The translations under genes and the position numbers were made by a program. From an uncultured Lachnospiraceae bacterium (GTDB lineage Bacteria > Bacillota > Clostridia > Lachnospirales > Lachnospiraceae), in the NCBI GenBank assembly GCA_910587955.1, contig CAJUNN010000002.1, positions 62,001 to 126,000 of the forward strand: a stretch of 64,000 bases of DNA, written 5' to 3'. A model generated the notes under the pieces. It saw only the letters and a program-made list of their open reading frames with translations, was not told where the DNA came from and ran no database searches. Below, piece by piece: positions 15,919 through 24,804 of the stretch (positions are counted from its first letter, which is position 1; every line of letters starts with the position of its first letter).

Positions 15919-17472
15919 TCAGCTTTTCTTTTCCTCGTGATACTCCTTCTCCGTATTCACGCTCCAGATATTCTTCTTATCCTCCCTGCCGCTTAAAATA
16001 TTTCCCACTGCCTCGAAGGCCGTAGCCATGGAGTGGTCCATATTGTTGTAGCGGTGCTGGCCGTTGCGGCCCACGCAGTAGAGGTTTCCGAAGCCGTTCA
16101 GATACCCAATCAGGTCATCCATCCGGCTGTAGGTATCAAAGTATGCCGGATACGCCTTCTTCACCTTCTCCCGGTGAGAATCCAGCACATCCTTCTCGCT
16201 GGAGATCACGCCCATCTTCATAAGTTCCGCCGTACCGAACTTCACCCACTTCTCTTCGCTCAAATTCCAGTACTTGTCCCCCTCCGTACAGAAGTACTCC
16301 AGTCCAATCCAGACCGTGTTCTCCGGATCCTTAACCAGGTACGGGGACCAGTTGTTAAAGATCTGGATGCGCCCCAGCTTAACGCCCACATCCTGCACGT
16401 AAATCCAGCAGTCGGGGACGAGATTGTTCAAGGTCTGCAGCTTCGTCTGGTTCTTCAGATTCAGCTTCTTTACCAGCAGTCCCACCGTCACAAAATCCCG
16501 GTAGGGAAGCCCCTCTGCGATGGTTCCCATCTTCTCCGGAACATCGTTCATACCTGCCACCAGATCCTTCACCGGCATGGAGGAAATAAAGATATCTCCC
16601 TCCACCATAACCTCTTTGCCGCCGCATTCATAAGAAATGCTCTCGATCCGGCTGCCGGCAGTATGAATCTTTGTCACCTTGCAGCCTTTCCGGATTTCTC
16701 CGCCCAGCTTCTCCACCTCGGAGGCCGCCGTCTCCCAGAGCTGGCCGGGGCCGTACTTGGGATAATGAAATTCCTCAATCAGAGAGGTCTGTACATTCTT
16801 CTTATTGCGTTTTCCGCCGAAAGCCTTGGACAGGATATCCTTCAGAATGCCCATGATGGAAAGGCCCTTGGTGCGCTGGGCACCCCAATCCGGAGCAATC
16901 TCCCTGGGATGTCTCCCCCACAGCTTCTCCGTATACCCCTCAAAGAACATGGAGTAAAGCTTCTTTCCGAAACTATTGATATAATAATTCTCCAGAGAAT
17001 CTACCGGACGCTTGAAAACAGCCGAGTACACATAGCTGAACCCTGCGTGAAGCAGCGTAAAGATATCCAGCTGGAAAATTGTCTTGGCGCTCACCGGGTA
17101 ATCAAAAAACTTTTTCTTATAATAGATCCGGGATACCCGCCGTCTGGTCAGCATCACCCGGTCCTCTTTCTCCGGATCGGGCCCTCCTTTGGCCAGAGGA
17201 ACCTTCCGGCTCAGCTTGCGATCGTCAAAAGACGGCTTTCCCTGGCGGGGCATCATATCATCCCACCATCTGGTTACGCGCTCATCCTTAGAAAAGAAAC
17301 GATGCCCTCCAATGTCCATCCGGTTTCCGTTATAGCGGACGGTCCTGGAAATTCCGCCGATCTCCTGGCTCTCCTCCAGAACCAATACCTCATACTCCTT
17401 GGACTGCTTTAACAATTCGTACGCAGCGGTGATGCCCGCAGGCCCTGCGCCGATAATTACTGCTTTTTTCAT
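15919..17472 (-). CDS. FAD-dependent oxidoreductase (UDP-galactopyranose-mutase/amine-oxidase-like)
   Basis: 517 residues from the ATG at 17472 (AAGGGAGC before it). The N-terminus is a dinucleotide-binding fold ([21 protein letters not shown], then the acidic [13 protein letters not shown]). It continues with [25 protein letters not shown], typical of proteins related to protoporphyrinogen oxidase and UDP-galactopyranose mutase found beside surface-polysaccharide genes. The C-terminus has [21 protein letters not shown]. The reaction is unknown; a role in modifying a nucleotide sugar or lipid-linked sugar is an inference from relatives and from the nearby glf and GT2 genes. Single-gene unit with its own promoter. 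Confidence 0.8.
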   Translation of the reverse strand: MKKAVIIGAGPAGITAAYELLKQSKEYEVLVLEESQEIGGISRTVRYNGNRMDIGGHRFFSKDERVTRWWDDMMPRQGKPSFDDRKLSRKVPLAKGGPDPEKEDRVMLTRRRVSRIYYKKKFFDYPVSAKTIFQLDIFTLLHAGFSYVYSAVFKRPVDSLENYYINSFGKKLYSMFFEGYTEKLWGRHPREIAPDWGAQRTKGLSIMGILKDILSKAFGGKRNKKNVQTSLIEEFHYPKYGPGQLWETAASEVEKLGGEIRKGCKVTKIHTAGSRIESISYECGGKEVMVEGDIFISSMPVKDLVAGMNDVPEKMGTIAEGLPYRDFVTVGLLVKKLNLKNQTKLQTLNNLVPDCWIYVQDVGVKLGRIQIFNNWSPYLVKDPENTVWIGLEYFCTEGDKYWNLSEEKWVKFGTAELMKMGVISSEKDVLDSHREKVKKAYPAYFDTYSRMDDLIGYLNGFGNLYCVGRNGQHRYNNMDHSMATAFEAVGNILSGREDKKNIWSVNTEKEYHEEKKS

Positions 17473-17530
17473 GCGAAGCTCCCTTTTCTGTGCTTTTACT
17501 GGTTTTTTGATTTGTCCAGTATCTTCTCCC

Positions 17531-17559
17531 ATTGTACACGATAGAAATAGAGGCGTCAA
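17531..17559 (-). promoter_or_regulatory. Promoter of the FAD oxidoreductase gene
   Basis: Minus strand TTGACG (17559-17554), 17 bases, TACAAT (17536-17531): near-consensus sigma-A promoter, start about 50 bases before the ATG. Confidence 0.82.
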
Positions 17560-17610
17560 GGAAAAGCCCGGCTGTTTCAAAGGAACCGAAAAAGCAGCGG
17601 CATCTGCTGC

Positions 17611-17640
17611 TTGCCTCCCTCCCCGGGAAGGTGCTATAAT
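17611..17640 (+). promoter_or_regulatory. Promoter of the lipid kinase gene
   Basis: TTGCCT (17611-17616), 18 bases, TATAAT (17635-17640), reading into the gene at 17688. It lies back to back with the promoter at 17531-17559. Confidence 0.72.
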
Positions 17641-17687
17641 AAAACATATGCTCGTGTCAGGAGAGAGTACACAGAGAGGGGAACACC

Positions 17688-18641
17688 ATGTACTATTTTA
17701 TCGTAAATCCCGGCTCCCGTTCCGGAAACGGAAAGCTGGTATGGGAAACCTTGGAAAAGATTCTGGATGAAGAACAGATAGAATACCGGGTATTTTTCAC
17801 TGCTTACCGCTATCACGCCACCCGCCTGGCTGCAGACATTACCGCGGCAGGTATCCGCCTGACCCTGGTTGCAGTGGGCGGCGACGGCACGGTAAATGAA
17901 GTCATCAACGGGATCCGGGATTTCTCCAAAGTTATCTTCGCCTACATTCCCACCGGGTCCAGCAATGATTTTGCCCGCAGCCTGGGACTTCCCAGCACAC
18001 CGGAGGAAGCCCTTCGGAATATCCTCCGCCCTTCCTGCTACCGCAGAATCGATCTGGGGCAGGTCACCTGCGGGAAGCGTACCCGGTATTTTGCCGGAAG
18101 CAGCGGTTTCGGCTTCGATGCCGCCGTCTGCCACGAAGCCATCGCTTCCCATATCAAAGACACACTGAACAAATTCCGGCTTGGCAAGCTGACCTATGTG
18201 GGAATTGCTTTGAAACAGATTCTCTTTTTCCGGCCGTTTCCTATGACCGCTCTTTTGGACAACGGGAACAAACTAAAATTTTCCCGCACTTACTTTGTCT
18301 CTGCCCTCAACTGCAGTTACGAAGGCGGCGGTTTAAAACTCTGTCCCAAAGCAAAGGCCGGGGACGGTTTTCTGGATCTCTGCGTGGTTGAGGGGTTAAG
18401 CAAGCTCACCATTGCCCTGATGTTTCCCACGGCTTACATCGGAAGACATACGATTTTCAGGGGCGTCCGTTTATACCGGACCAGATCTCTGGAAATCCGC
18501 ACGGATAAGCCTCTTCCTTTCCACACAGACGGCGAACCGGAATACCTGCGGGGAACCATCCGCATTTCCTGTCTTCCCTCCTGCCTGACCCTCATTTCCG
18601 GAAACGGGAACCTTATTGATAATTCCGCAAAATTTTCTTAA
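17688..18641 (+). CDS. Diacylglycerol/lipid kinase family protein
   Basis: 317 residues. The DAGK catalytic domain is clear: the N-terminal [13 protein letters not shown], the nucleotide-binding [13 protein letters not shown] (about 65-77) and [14 protein letters not shown]. The C-terminal half contains the beta-sandwich segment with [10 protein letters not shown] and HTDGEP. Family members phosphorylate diacylglycerol or undecaprenol-type lipids at the membrane. The PAP2 phosphatase that follows acts on the opposite kind of reaction, so the two may form a small lipid-phosphate pair, each with its own promoter. AGAGGGG precedes the ATG. Confidence 0.9.
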   Translation: MYYFIVNPGSRSGNGKLVWETLEKILDEEQIEYRVFFTAYRYHATRLAADITAAGIRLTLVAVGGDGTVNEVINGIRDFSKVIFAYIPTGSSNDFARSLGLPSTPEEALRNILRPSCYRRIDLGQVTCGKRTRYFAGSSGFGFDAAVCHEAIASHIKDTLNKFRLGKLTYVGIALKQILFFRPFPMTALLDNGNKLKFSRTYFVSALNCSYEGGGLKLCPKAKAGDGFLDLCVVEGLSKLTIALMFPTAYIGRHTIFRGVRLYRTRSLEIRTDKPLPFHTDGEPEYLRGTIRISCLPSCLTLISGNGNLIDNSAKFS

Positions 18642-18657
18642 AATATTATAAAGATTG

Positions 18658-18686
18658 TTGTAGCGGCAGTGCCATTGTGCTATACT
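18658..18686 (+). promoter_or_regulatory. Promoter of the PAP2 gene
   Basis: TTGTAG (18658-18663), 17 bases, TATACT (18681-18686), about 50 bases before the start codon at 18745. Confidence 0.6.
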
Positions 18687-18744
18687 CCCATCAGATAACG
18701 AACCATACGGATGAAAAAAAGTTTTGAAGAAAGAGGAATGATGA

Positions 18745-19422
18745 ATGAAGACATTTTTTCAGAAGTATAAGCATTCTCTGGTTTTGCTTTACGGACTTCT
18801 CTACATGCCCTGGTTTCTATGGCTGGAGAGCCGGGCCAGCCTGCCTTATCACGTGATCCACATGGGAATTGACGACAGGATCCCTTTTATGGAGATTTTT
18901 ATTGTCCCTTATCTTATATGGTTCATCTATGTGCCGGCTGTTTTTATTTACTTGTTTTTTAAAAACAAAGGAGAATTTTACCGATACTGCATCTTCCTGT
19001 TTACGGGAATGACCTTGTTTCTGGTAATCTCAACCGTATACCCCAACGGCCACCTATTGCGGCCGGCAAGCTTTGAGCGGAACAATATTTTCATCTATGC
19101 CGTCCAGTTCCTTTACCGGGCAGATACGGCCACTAATATTTTTCCCAGCCTGCACGTATATAATTCTATTGCAGCCCATATGGCCGTTGCGTATAACAAG
19201 CGCCTGGGCAGCAGCTTCTTTATACGGAATATCTCCCGGCTGCTGATGATTACGATCATCCTCGCCACCATGTGTTTGAAGCAGCACTCGGCGGCGGATG
19301 TGATCAGCGGAATCCTTCTGGGTGTTCTGATGGATCAGATGGTTTACCGCACGGACTTTGCCCTTCTTCGTCAAAAGGCGCAGCAGCGCAGAAAGAAAAC
19401 CAAAAAAGGAGTTGTCATCTGA
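18745..19422 (+). CDS. PAP2-superfamily membrane phosphatase
   Basis: 225 residues with about six hydrophobic spans and a basic tail (RRKKTKK). The phosphatase motifs C2 (FPSLHVYNS, about residues 137-145) and C3 (KQHSAADVISG, about 178-188) are present with both catalytic histidines; the first motif is weak. It probably removes phosphate from a lipid phosphate such as phosphatidate or undecaprenyl diphosphate at the membrane. AGAGG lies eight bases before the ATG. The stop codon sits inside the loop of the terminator that follows. Confidence 0.85.
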   Translation: MKTFFQKYKHSLVLLYGLLYMPWFLWLESRASLPYHVIHMGIDDRIPFMEIFIVPYLIWFIYVPAVFIYLFFKNKGEFYRYCIFLFTGMTLFLVISTVYPNGHLLRPASFERNNIFIYAVQFLYRADTATNIFPSLHVYNSIAAHMAVAYNKRLGSSFFIRNISRLLMITIILATMCLKQHSAADVISGILLGVLMDQMVYRTDFALLRQKAQQRRKKTKKGVVI

Positions 19423-19439
19423 CAGCTCCTCTTTTTTTC
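19408..19439. terminator. Bidirectional terminator overlapping the PAP2 stop
   Basis: The arms GGAGTTGTCA and TGACAGCTCC (19408-19429) are followed by T7 on the plus strand and by T6 on the minus strand. The TGA of the PAP2 gene lies in the stem. It also ends the sfsA-mutY-glf-GT2 operon. Confidence 0.9.
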
Positions 19440-19445
19440 TCTTTC

Positions 19446-20471
19446 TCAGTTAAACCCGACCACCCGCTGGGCCATCTTATAGGCAATCTCGGAAATTTTC
19501 CGTCCGCTTCTTCCCGGCAGGTTCATGGTTCTTCCCATAATCCCCCATTTCAGCTCATAATAGAGCTTCCGGTCCCGCTTCTTTAAATATTTCCAAAGCT
19601 CATATTTCTTCTTCAGATTCTCCTCCGTCCCGGAACGGATGGCCAGAATGGAAGAAATCACCATAATAATTTCCAGGTAATTTTTCATATAATGGCGCAG
19701 CTTCCGGCTGGGAATCTGGCGGATATCAGTAAGCTTGTAGTCATCAATCATAATCTGGTTGACCTTGAGCTGCTGATCCAAACGTCCGATCATCACGCTC
19801 TCGTTCACGGACTGGTCCGCCCTTCCAATGTAATAGCGGTAAAAATTTACATCTTTGTAATACAAATATTTTACATAAGGAAGGGGATGGTAGACAAAAA
19901 TATTGTCCACGTAAAAAGTATGCTTCGGAAGCTCAAGCCCGCATTCCCGCAGAAGCTTCGTCCGGTAAATCACGGAGTGCATGAGGATATACTGGCCCTT
20001 GAGCAGAAACTTCACATCGTCCCAGGTAAATACCTGATCCTGGGGAAATGCGCTCCGGTAACTCATGACTTTCTTATGCTTCTGGCCTTCCTTCTCATAG
20101 ACGAAATTGCTGATCAGCATATCCACCAGAGGCCGGGCTCCGGCCAGCTCCTCCAGAGTCTTCAGAATCTCCTTATAGGCAGAAATAGATACCCAGTCGT
20201 CGCTGTCCACCACTTTAAAATACAGGCCCGTAGCATTGCGCAGCCCTGTATTGACCGCCTCTCCGTGCCCGCCGTTTTCCTGATGCACCGCTTTGATAAT
20301 GGACGGATACTTCTCCGCATACTCGTCTGCGACCGCCCCCGTTCCGTCCACGGAACCGTCGTCCACAATGATAATCTCCACTTCTTCTCCGCCTACCAGC
20401 AGGGAGTGGATACAGTTTCTCATGTATGCCTCCGAATTGTAGCATGGAATTGCGATGGATAATAATTTCAT
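19446..20471 (-). CDS. Family 2 glycosyltransferase
   Basis: 341 residues. The GT-A fold core is at the N-terminus: LLSIAIPCYNSEAYMRNCIHSLL, EIIIVDDGSVDGT (nucleotide-sugar binding) and KVVDSDDWV (metal-binding DxD, about residues 91-93). The C-terminal 120 residues are basic and contain amphipathic stretches, suggesting membrane-surface attachment. It directly follows glf, 23 bp apart, so UDP-galactofuranose is a likely donor and the product a surface glycan; that link is an inference. Last gene of its operon. Confidence 0.9.
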   Translation of the reverse strand: MKLLSIAIPCYNSEAYMRNCIHSLLVGGEEVEIIIVDDGSVDGTGAVADEYAEKYPSIIKAVHQENGGHGEAVNTGLRNATGLYFKVVDSDDWVSISAYKEILKTLEELAGARPLVDMLISNFVYEKEGQKHKKVMSYRSAFPQDQVFTWDDVKFLLKGQYILMHSVIYRTKLLRECGLELPKHTFYVDNIFVYHPLPYVKYLYYKDVNFYRYYIGRADQSVNESVMIGRLDQQLKVNQIMIDDYKLTDIRQIPSRKLRHYMKNYLEIIMVISSILAIRSGTEENLKKKYELWKYLKKRDRKLYYELKWGIMGRTMNLPGRSGRKISEIAYKMAQRVVGFN

Positions 20472-20494
20472 TGTCTCCTCCTTCTGTGCTGCCT

Positions 20495-21643
20495 TTATGC
20501 CAGGCTTCTTGCCAGCCCCAGTGCGCGGGCGGCCATAGCATCGATGTTATAGTATTTGTATTCCGCAAGTCTTCCCAGCAGATAAAAATCTGGAAATTTT
20601 TCTGCAAGGGCCGCATATCTCCGATACAAAGCAAGATTTTCCTCATTTAAAATTGCATAATAGGGAATCTCCCCCTCTGCCCCCGTATAGGCAAAGGGAT
20701 ATTCCTTCACAATCGTAGTTCCTTCCGCCTTCTGTCCGGTAAGATGCTTAAACTCTGTAATTCTGGTAAATTCCTCACTCACCGTATAGTTGACAACACT
20801 GTGTCCCTGATAATCAGGAATCCTGTAGTGTTCGAAGTCAAACCGGAGGGAACGGTAAGGCAGCCGCCCGTACCGGCAGCCGAAAAGTTCATCCGCAGCC
20901 CCCGTGTAAATCACGGCGCCGTCAAACTCCCGGCCTTCCAGGTAAACCTTTCCTTCCTCCTTTCGAAGCTCCAGAATCTCCCGGGCATCCGTACCGGTGC
21001 GCACCTCAATCCCGGGATGGGCAAGAATCTTCTCAAACATAGGCGTGTAGCCGTCCTTGGGCATTCCCTGGTATTTGTCCCCGAAATACCGGTTGTCATA
21101 GGAAATCACTACCGGAACACGGCCCGTCACCGCCGGATCGATTTCCTCCGGCTTCTGTCCCCACTGCTTCATGGTATATTTGAGGAAAATATTTTCGTAG
21201 ACAAAATCCGCAATGGCCTGAATCTCCGGATCCGTCTGCTCCCGTAGCTTCAAGATGGGAACACGGGCCCCTGCTCCGAAGGTATTCGCAAGCTTTCCGG
21301 CCAGACGCTCCCCCTTCTCTTCCCCATATACCATCTTCAGGGTATTCAGGTTAAAGGGAACGGGAATCAGCCGTTCTCCCACCCGGGCCACCACCTCATG
21401 GCCAAATTCATACCAGTCCGTAAAGCGGGATAGCCAGGCATAGACCTCCTCGTCGTTCGTATGGAAAATATGCGGGCCGTACTGGTGAATCAAGATTCCG
21501 TATTCATCCTCCCGGTCATAGCAGTTGCCTCCTATGTGAGGCCGCCTCTCCAGAACCAGAACCTGCTTTCCCTGTTCTTCCGCCAGAACCCTGGCTGCCG
21601 CTGCTCCTGCTATACCGGAGCCGATTACCACTGCATCGTACAT
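20495..21643 (-). CDS. glf: UDP-galactopyranose mutase
   Basis: 382 residues. FAD-binding N-terminus (YDAVVIGSGIAGAAAARVLAEE), then the UGM signature RPHIGGNCYDRED and the substrate stretch HQYGPHIFHTNDEEVYAWLSRFT. Further matches are FNLNTL, NIFLKYTMKQWG and, at the C-terminus, LLGRLAEYKYYNIDAM. It interconverts UDP-galactopyranose and UDP-galactofuranose for cell-surface glycans, working with reduced FAD. Its position next to a GT2 gene fits galactofuranose transfer. Confidence 0.96.
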   Translation of the reverse strand: MYDAVVIGSGIAGAAAARVLAEEQGKQVLVLERRPHIGGNCYDREDEYGILIHQYGPHIFHTNDEEVYAWLSRFTDWYEFGHEVVARVGERLIPVPFNLNTLKMVYGEEKGERLAGKLANTFGAGARVPILKLREQTDPEIQAIADFVYENIFLKYTMKQWGQKPEEIDPAVTGRVPVVISYDNRYFGDKYQGMPKDGYTPMFEKILAHPGIEVRTGTDAREILELRKEEGKVYLEGREFDGAVIYTGAADELFGCRYGRLPYRSLRFDFEHYRIPDYQGHSVVNYTVSEEFTRITEFKHLTGQKAEGTTIVKEYPFAYTGAEGEIPYYAILNEENLALYRRYAALAEKFPDFYLLGRLAEYKYYNIDAMAARALGLARSLA

Positions 21644-21655
21644 CTTCTCTCTCCT

Positions 21656-22711
21656 TTAAAACCGGTGCCTGAAATATTCCGTATATGCTGCAAACGCCGC
21701 CGGTATGGAATACCGGCGCTCCATTTCTTCCTTTTCCACAAAAAACATGCTCTTTGGATCCCCTTCCGGCTCTTCCACTTTCACCGCATACCCTTCCATA
21801 TGCCACTCAATATGGCTGAACACATGCTTCGCCCGCGGCAGCTCCTGGATCCGCACAGGCGACAGGCCCAGCTCCCGGACATATGCAAGAACCTCTTCCC
21901 GTTCCAAATGGCCTTCCAGGTTCGGCAGCTCGTAAAGACCTGCCAGAAGCCCTTTTCCCGGCCGTTTCCGAAGGGCCGCCCGGTTGTCCGAGAGAAGCAC
22001 CAGTACGGTCCTGTCCTCGATTCTGCGGCTCTTGGGAGGCGTCTTCTTGGGCAGCTCCTCCTCCACCCCTTCCGCATGTGCCCGGCACAGCATTTTCAGC
22101 GGGCATTCCCCGCATTTGGGCGCACCGTTCGGCACGCAGACAATGGCTCCCAGCTCAATCAGGCTCTGGTTGAAATCCCCGGCCCGATCGCAAGGAATCA
22201 CCGCTTCCACCCGCTCTTCCATCTTCCGCCGGACTGCCTGCTTCATAATATCCTCGTAGCTTTTCGTTACCCGGGACAGGACGCGCAGCACATTGCCGTC
22301 CACAGCAGGCTTGGGAATACCGAAGGCAAAGGAAGCAATGGCCCCCGCCGTATAGCTGCCGATTCCGGGCAGTTCCCGGATCCGGTCAAAATCCGCCGGC
22401 ATTTCTCCCTGGTATTCCTCCACGATCCTGCAGGCAGCCTTCTGCATATTGCGGACCCGGTTATAGTAGCCCAGCCCTTCCCACAGCTTCATAAGACGCT
22501 CCTCCGGCACCTCCGCCAGATGGCGGATGGTGGGGAGTTCTTTCAGGAATCTTTCAAAATAGGGCTTTACCGCCTCCACCCGCGTCTGCTGAAGCATAAT
22601 CTCGGAGACCCATACCCGGTAAGGCTCCGGGTTATCCCGCCAGGGTAGCTTTCTGGCATGTCCGTCATACCAGGCCAGCAAGGGCTCTGCAATTTCTCTC
22701 AGTTCTTCCAT
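21656..22711 (-). CDS. mutY: A/G-specific adenine DNA glycosylase
   Basis: 351 residues. The HhH-GPD core shows VSEIMLQQTRVEAVKPYFERFL, the helix-hairpin-helix LPGIGSYTAGAIASFAFG and the catalytic Asp in AVDGNVLRVLSR. The four-cysteine [4Fe-4S] loop is CVPNGAPKCGECPLKMLC. The C-terminal NUDIX-like domain that recognises 8-oxoG follows (about 225-351). It removes adenine opposite 8-oxoguanine. Its ATG directly follows the sfsA stop (TAGATG), so the two are coupled. Confidence 0.97.
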   Translation of the reverse strand: MEELREIAEPLLAWYDGHARKLPWRDNPEPYRVWVSEIMLQQTRVEAVKPYFERFLKELPTIRHLAEVPEERLMKLWEGLGYYNRVRNMQKAACRIVEEYQGEMPADFDRIRELPGIGSYTAGAIASFAFGIPKPAVDGNVLRVLSRVTKSYEDIMKQAVRRKMEERVEAVIPCDRAGDFNQSLIELGAIVCVPNGAPKCGECPLKMLCRAHAEGVEEELPKKTPPKSRRIEDRTVLVLLSDNRAALRKRPGKGLLAGLYELPNLEGHLEREEVLAYVRELGLSPVRIQELPRAKHVFSHIEWHMEGYAVKVEEPEGDPKSMFFVEKEEMERRYSIPAAFAAYTEYFRHRF

Positions 22712-23392
22712 CTATAGGCAAACCTCTGTCTTTTGATCCATTTCTATGGTATCCGGCTTTACAATACAGTCATAAGCCAATATATGAACCCCTTCCGCAG
22801 CCGCTCTGCGCAGCGCCTCTCCAAAGGCGGGATGGGTCTTATCGTTGGGTTCCAGAAAGGAGATTCCCTTCATCTGAATCACAAAGAAGAGATAGGCCTC
22901 ATACCCTTCCTTCCGGCAGGCGGCAAGCTCCTGTACATGCTTAACTCCCCGCTCCGTCGGCGCATCCGGGAAACGGGCCATCCCGTTCTCCTCCAGGGTC
23001 ACTCCCTTGACCTCCATAAAAATGCGCCGCTCTCCCGCTTCCACATAAAAGTCAAACCGGGAATTTCCAAACCTGCACTCGGTGCGGATACGGGCATCGG
23101 CTCCGAAGAGATTTCCCTTCCTCAGCCATTCCTCCACCACCCGGTTGGGAATCTGGGAATCCATATTGATAAGCTTTTCTCCCTTTTTTACGGCAATCAG
23201 GTCAAGAGGCGTCTTTCTGGCCGGATTCTCCTGTCTCTGTACGTAGATTTCACAGCCCGGCAGCAGAAGCTCCCTGCACCGCCCCGTATTCTTTACATGG
23301 CAGATCTGCCGCTTTCCCGCCTGCTCCACATAGGCTATGAAGCGGTTCGGCCGCTCCAGGAAAATGGCAGGTTCTATATTTTCATATTTCAT
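22712..23392 (-). CDS. sfsA: SfsA family DNA-binding protein / nuclease
   Basis: 226 residues, standard family length. Recognised by FLERPNRFIAYVE near the start (OB-like DNA-binding part), CHVKNTGRCRELLLPG and the nuclease-like core RFDFYVEAGERRIFMEVKGVTLEE, which resembles a PD-(D/E)xK site. Named in E. coli for sugar-fermentation stimulation, with nuclease activity described for relatives; its cellular role is not clear. First gene of the sfsA-mutY-glf-GT2 operon. Confidence 0.95.
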   Translation of the reverse strand: MKYENIEPAIFLERPNRFIAYVEQAGKRQICHVKNTGRCRELLLPGCEIYVQRQENPARKTPLDLIAVKKGEKLINMDSQIPNRVVEEWLRKGNLFGADARIRTECRFGNSRFDFYVEAGERRIFMEVKGVTLEENGMARFPDAPTERGVKHVQELAACRKEGYEAYLFFVIQMKGISFLEPNDKTHPAFGEALRRAAAEGVHILAYDCIVKPDTIEMDQKTEVCL

Positions 23393-23471
23393 AGTGTCTC
23401 ACCGCAACATCTATATTTTACTTTAAATTTATTAACATCCGGCTGGATTTTTATTAAGATTTTCTTTCTTA

Positions 23472-23500
23472 ATTTTACTATTTCAGCCTGCAAAGCGCAA
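23472..23500 (-). promoter_or_regulatory. Promoter of the sfsA operon (copy A of a shared promoter)
   Basis: Minus strand TTGCGC (23500-23495), 17 bases, TAAAAT (23477-23472). The same two boxes and most of the flanks recur before the aminotransferase at 26022-26050: 18 bases at the -35 side and 14 at the -10 side are identical around 6 differing bases. Confidence 0.75.
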
Positions 23501-23529
23501 GAATGTTTTTCTTCCGCTTCCGGACACCC

Positions 23530-24669
23530 TCAATACTTGCTGCTCAGCAAAAAATCCGACAAATGTACGATTTTTACGCCATTGAAATTTCCTGCGGCCA
23601 ATTCGTCCAACGTGACCACATATTTGGGGTAGTGATCTTTGATTTCAAGGAGATTGGCAACCTCCCGATCCGACTCCTCCGGCAGCCTGCGGCATACCTG
23701 AACATAGATACGCTCATCCCGCTGCACCGCCACAAAATCAATCTCTTTCGTCTCGTTTTTTCCGATATAGACCTCATAGCCCCGCCGCCGCAGCTCAAAA
23801 TACACGACGTTCTCCAGCATAGCAGCAAGCGACTTCGGATTGAATCCCATGATGAAGTATTTTAGGGAAGCATCAGCCAGATAGAATTTTTCCTGCGTTT
23901 TGAGCACGGATTTCCCCTGCAAATCATATCGTTGGCAGCGATAGACAACAAACGCCTTTTCCAGCCAATTCAGATAGTTGTAAACCGCTTCCACAGACAA
24001 AGAGCGTCCTTCGCTTTTCAAAAACTTCGCAATGGCATTCGCGGAAAAGGTCTTTCCCACATTTTCCACGATATATTTGACAATGCGGTTGAACAGCTCA
24101 AAGTTCATAATATTGTGCCGCTTTGTAATATCGTTCGCAATTACAGAGTTATAAATTCCTTCCACAATCTGATAAGCAGAACGTTCATCAAAATTGCCAA
24201 ACGCCACAAGCGGGAATCCGCCCAACTGCAGGTACTCGTTTAATAATTCCTTGGGGGAACGGGAATCTGATTTTTTAAATTCCAGGTATTCGGAGAAGGA
24301 CAAGGTATAAACCGGAATGGAGATATAGCGCCCCGTTAGATATGTGGAGATCTCACTCGACATCAGCTTGGAGTTAGAACCTGTCACATAAATATCGGTA
24401 TTCGCGTTTTCCAGCAGACTATTGACAGCCTTTTCCCAACCGTCAATCTCTTGTACCTCATCCAGCAAAAGATAATAACGCCCATCGTCTGCCATCAAAT
24501 TTTTGATGCCGTTATACATATCCTTGTGGGTCATCCCATCGTCAAAATCTTCCCATGTATAGCGCATATGGATAATGTGATCTGCGGCAATTCCGCTTTG
24601 CAGCAAGTCCTCTTGAAGCATATCCAAAATCGTAGACATACCTTCTTGGACATTACATTGGTAGTCCAA
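23530..24669 (-). pseudogene. Decayed AAA-type ATPase with DUF4143 domain
   Basis: The readable part matches the family of ATPases with a C-terminal DUF4143/PD-(D/E)xK-like domain: Walker B YLLLDEVQEIDGWE, sensor VTGSNSKLMSSEISTYLTGR, then the DUF4143 part to LSDFLL. The N-terminus is broken. The only starts are a TTG (24669) or internal ATGs, a stop lies 18 codons upstream in frame, and where GxxxxGKS should stand the sequence reads CNVQEGMS, so the P-loop Gly and Lys are gone. The region that replaces it is an inverted repeat (24638-24676). Without Walker A it should not hydrolyse ATP. No promoter or clear Shine-Dalgarno was seen. Confidence 0.65.
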
Positions 24670-24676
24670 GAAGTAT
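24638..24676. repeat. Inverted repeat at the lost P-loop of the DUF4143 gene
   Basis: Arms 24638-24651 and 24664-24676 are complementary over 13 bp with one bulged base, around a 12-base loop. They lie exactly where the Walker A codons should be. Confidence 0.7.
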
Positions 24677-24804
24677 ACCTTAACGGACAGCCGCAGTACT
24701 TGTCATACGGTTAACTGACCTTCCTTTTCAGCCAAAATTTCTTATGAATCAGGAGTTTTGCGACCCCGAAAAAATATCTTCTACGGCATCTTATATTTCG
24801 TCTT

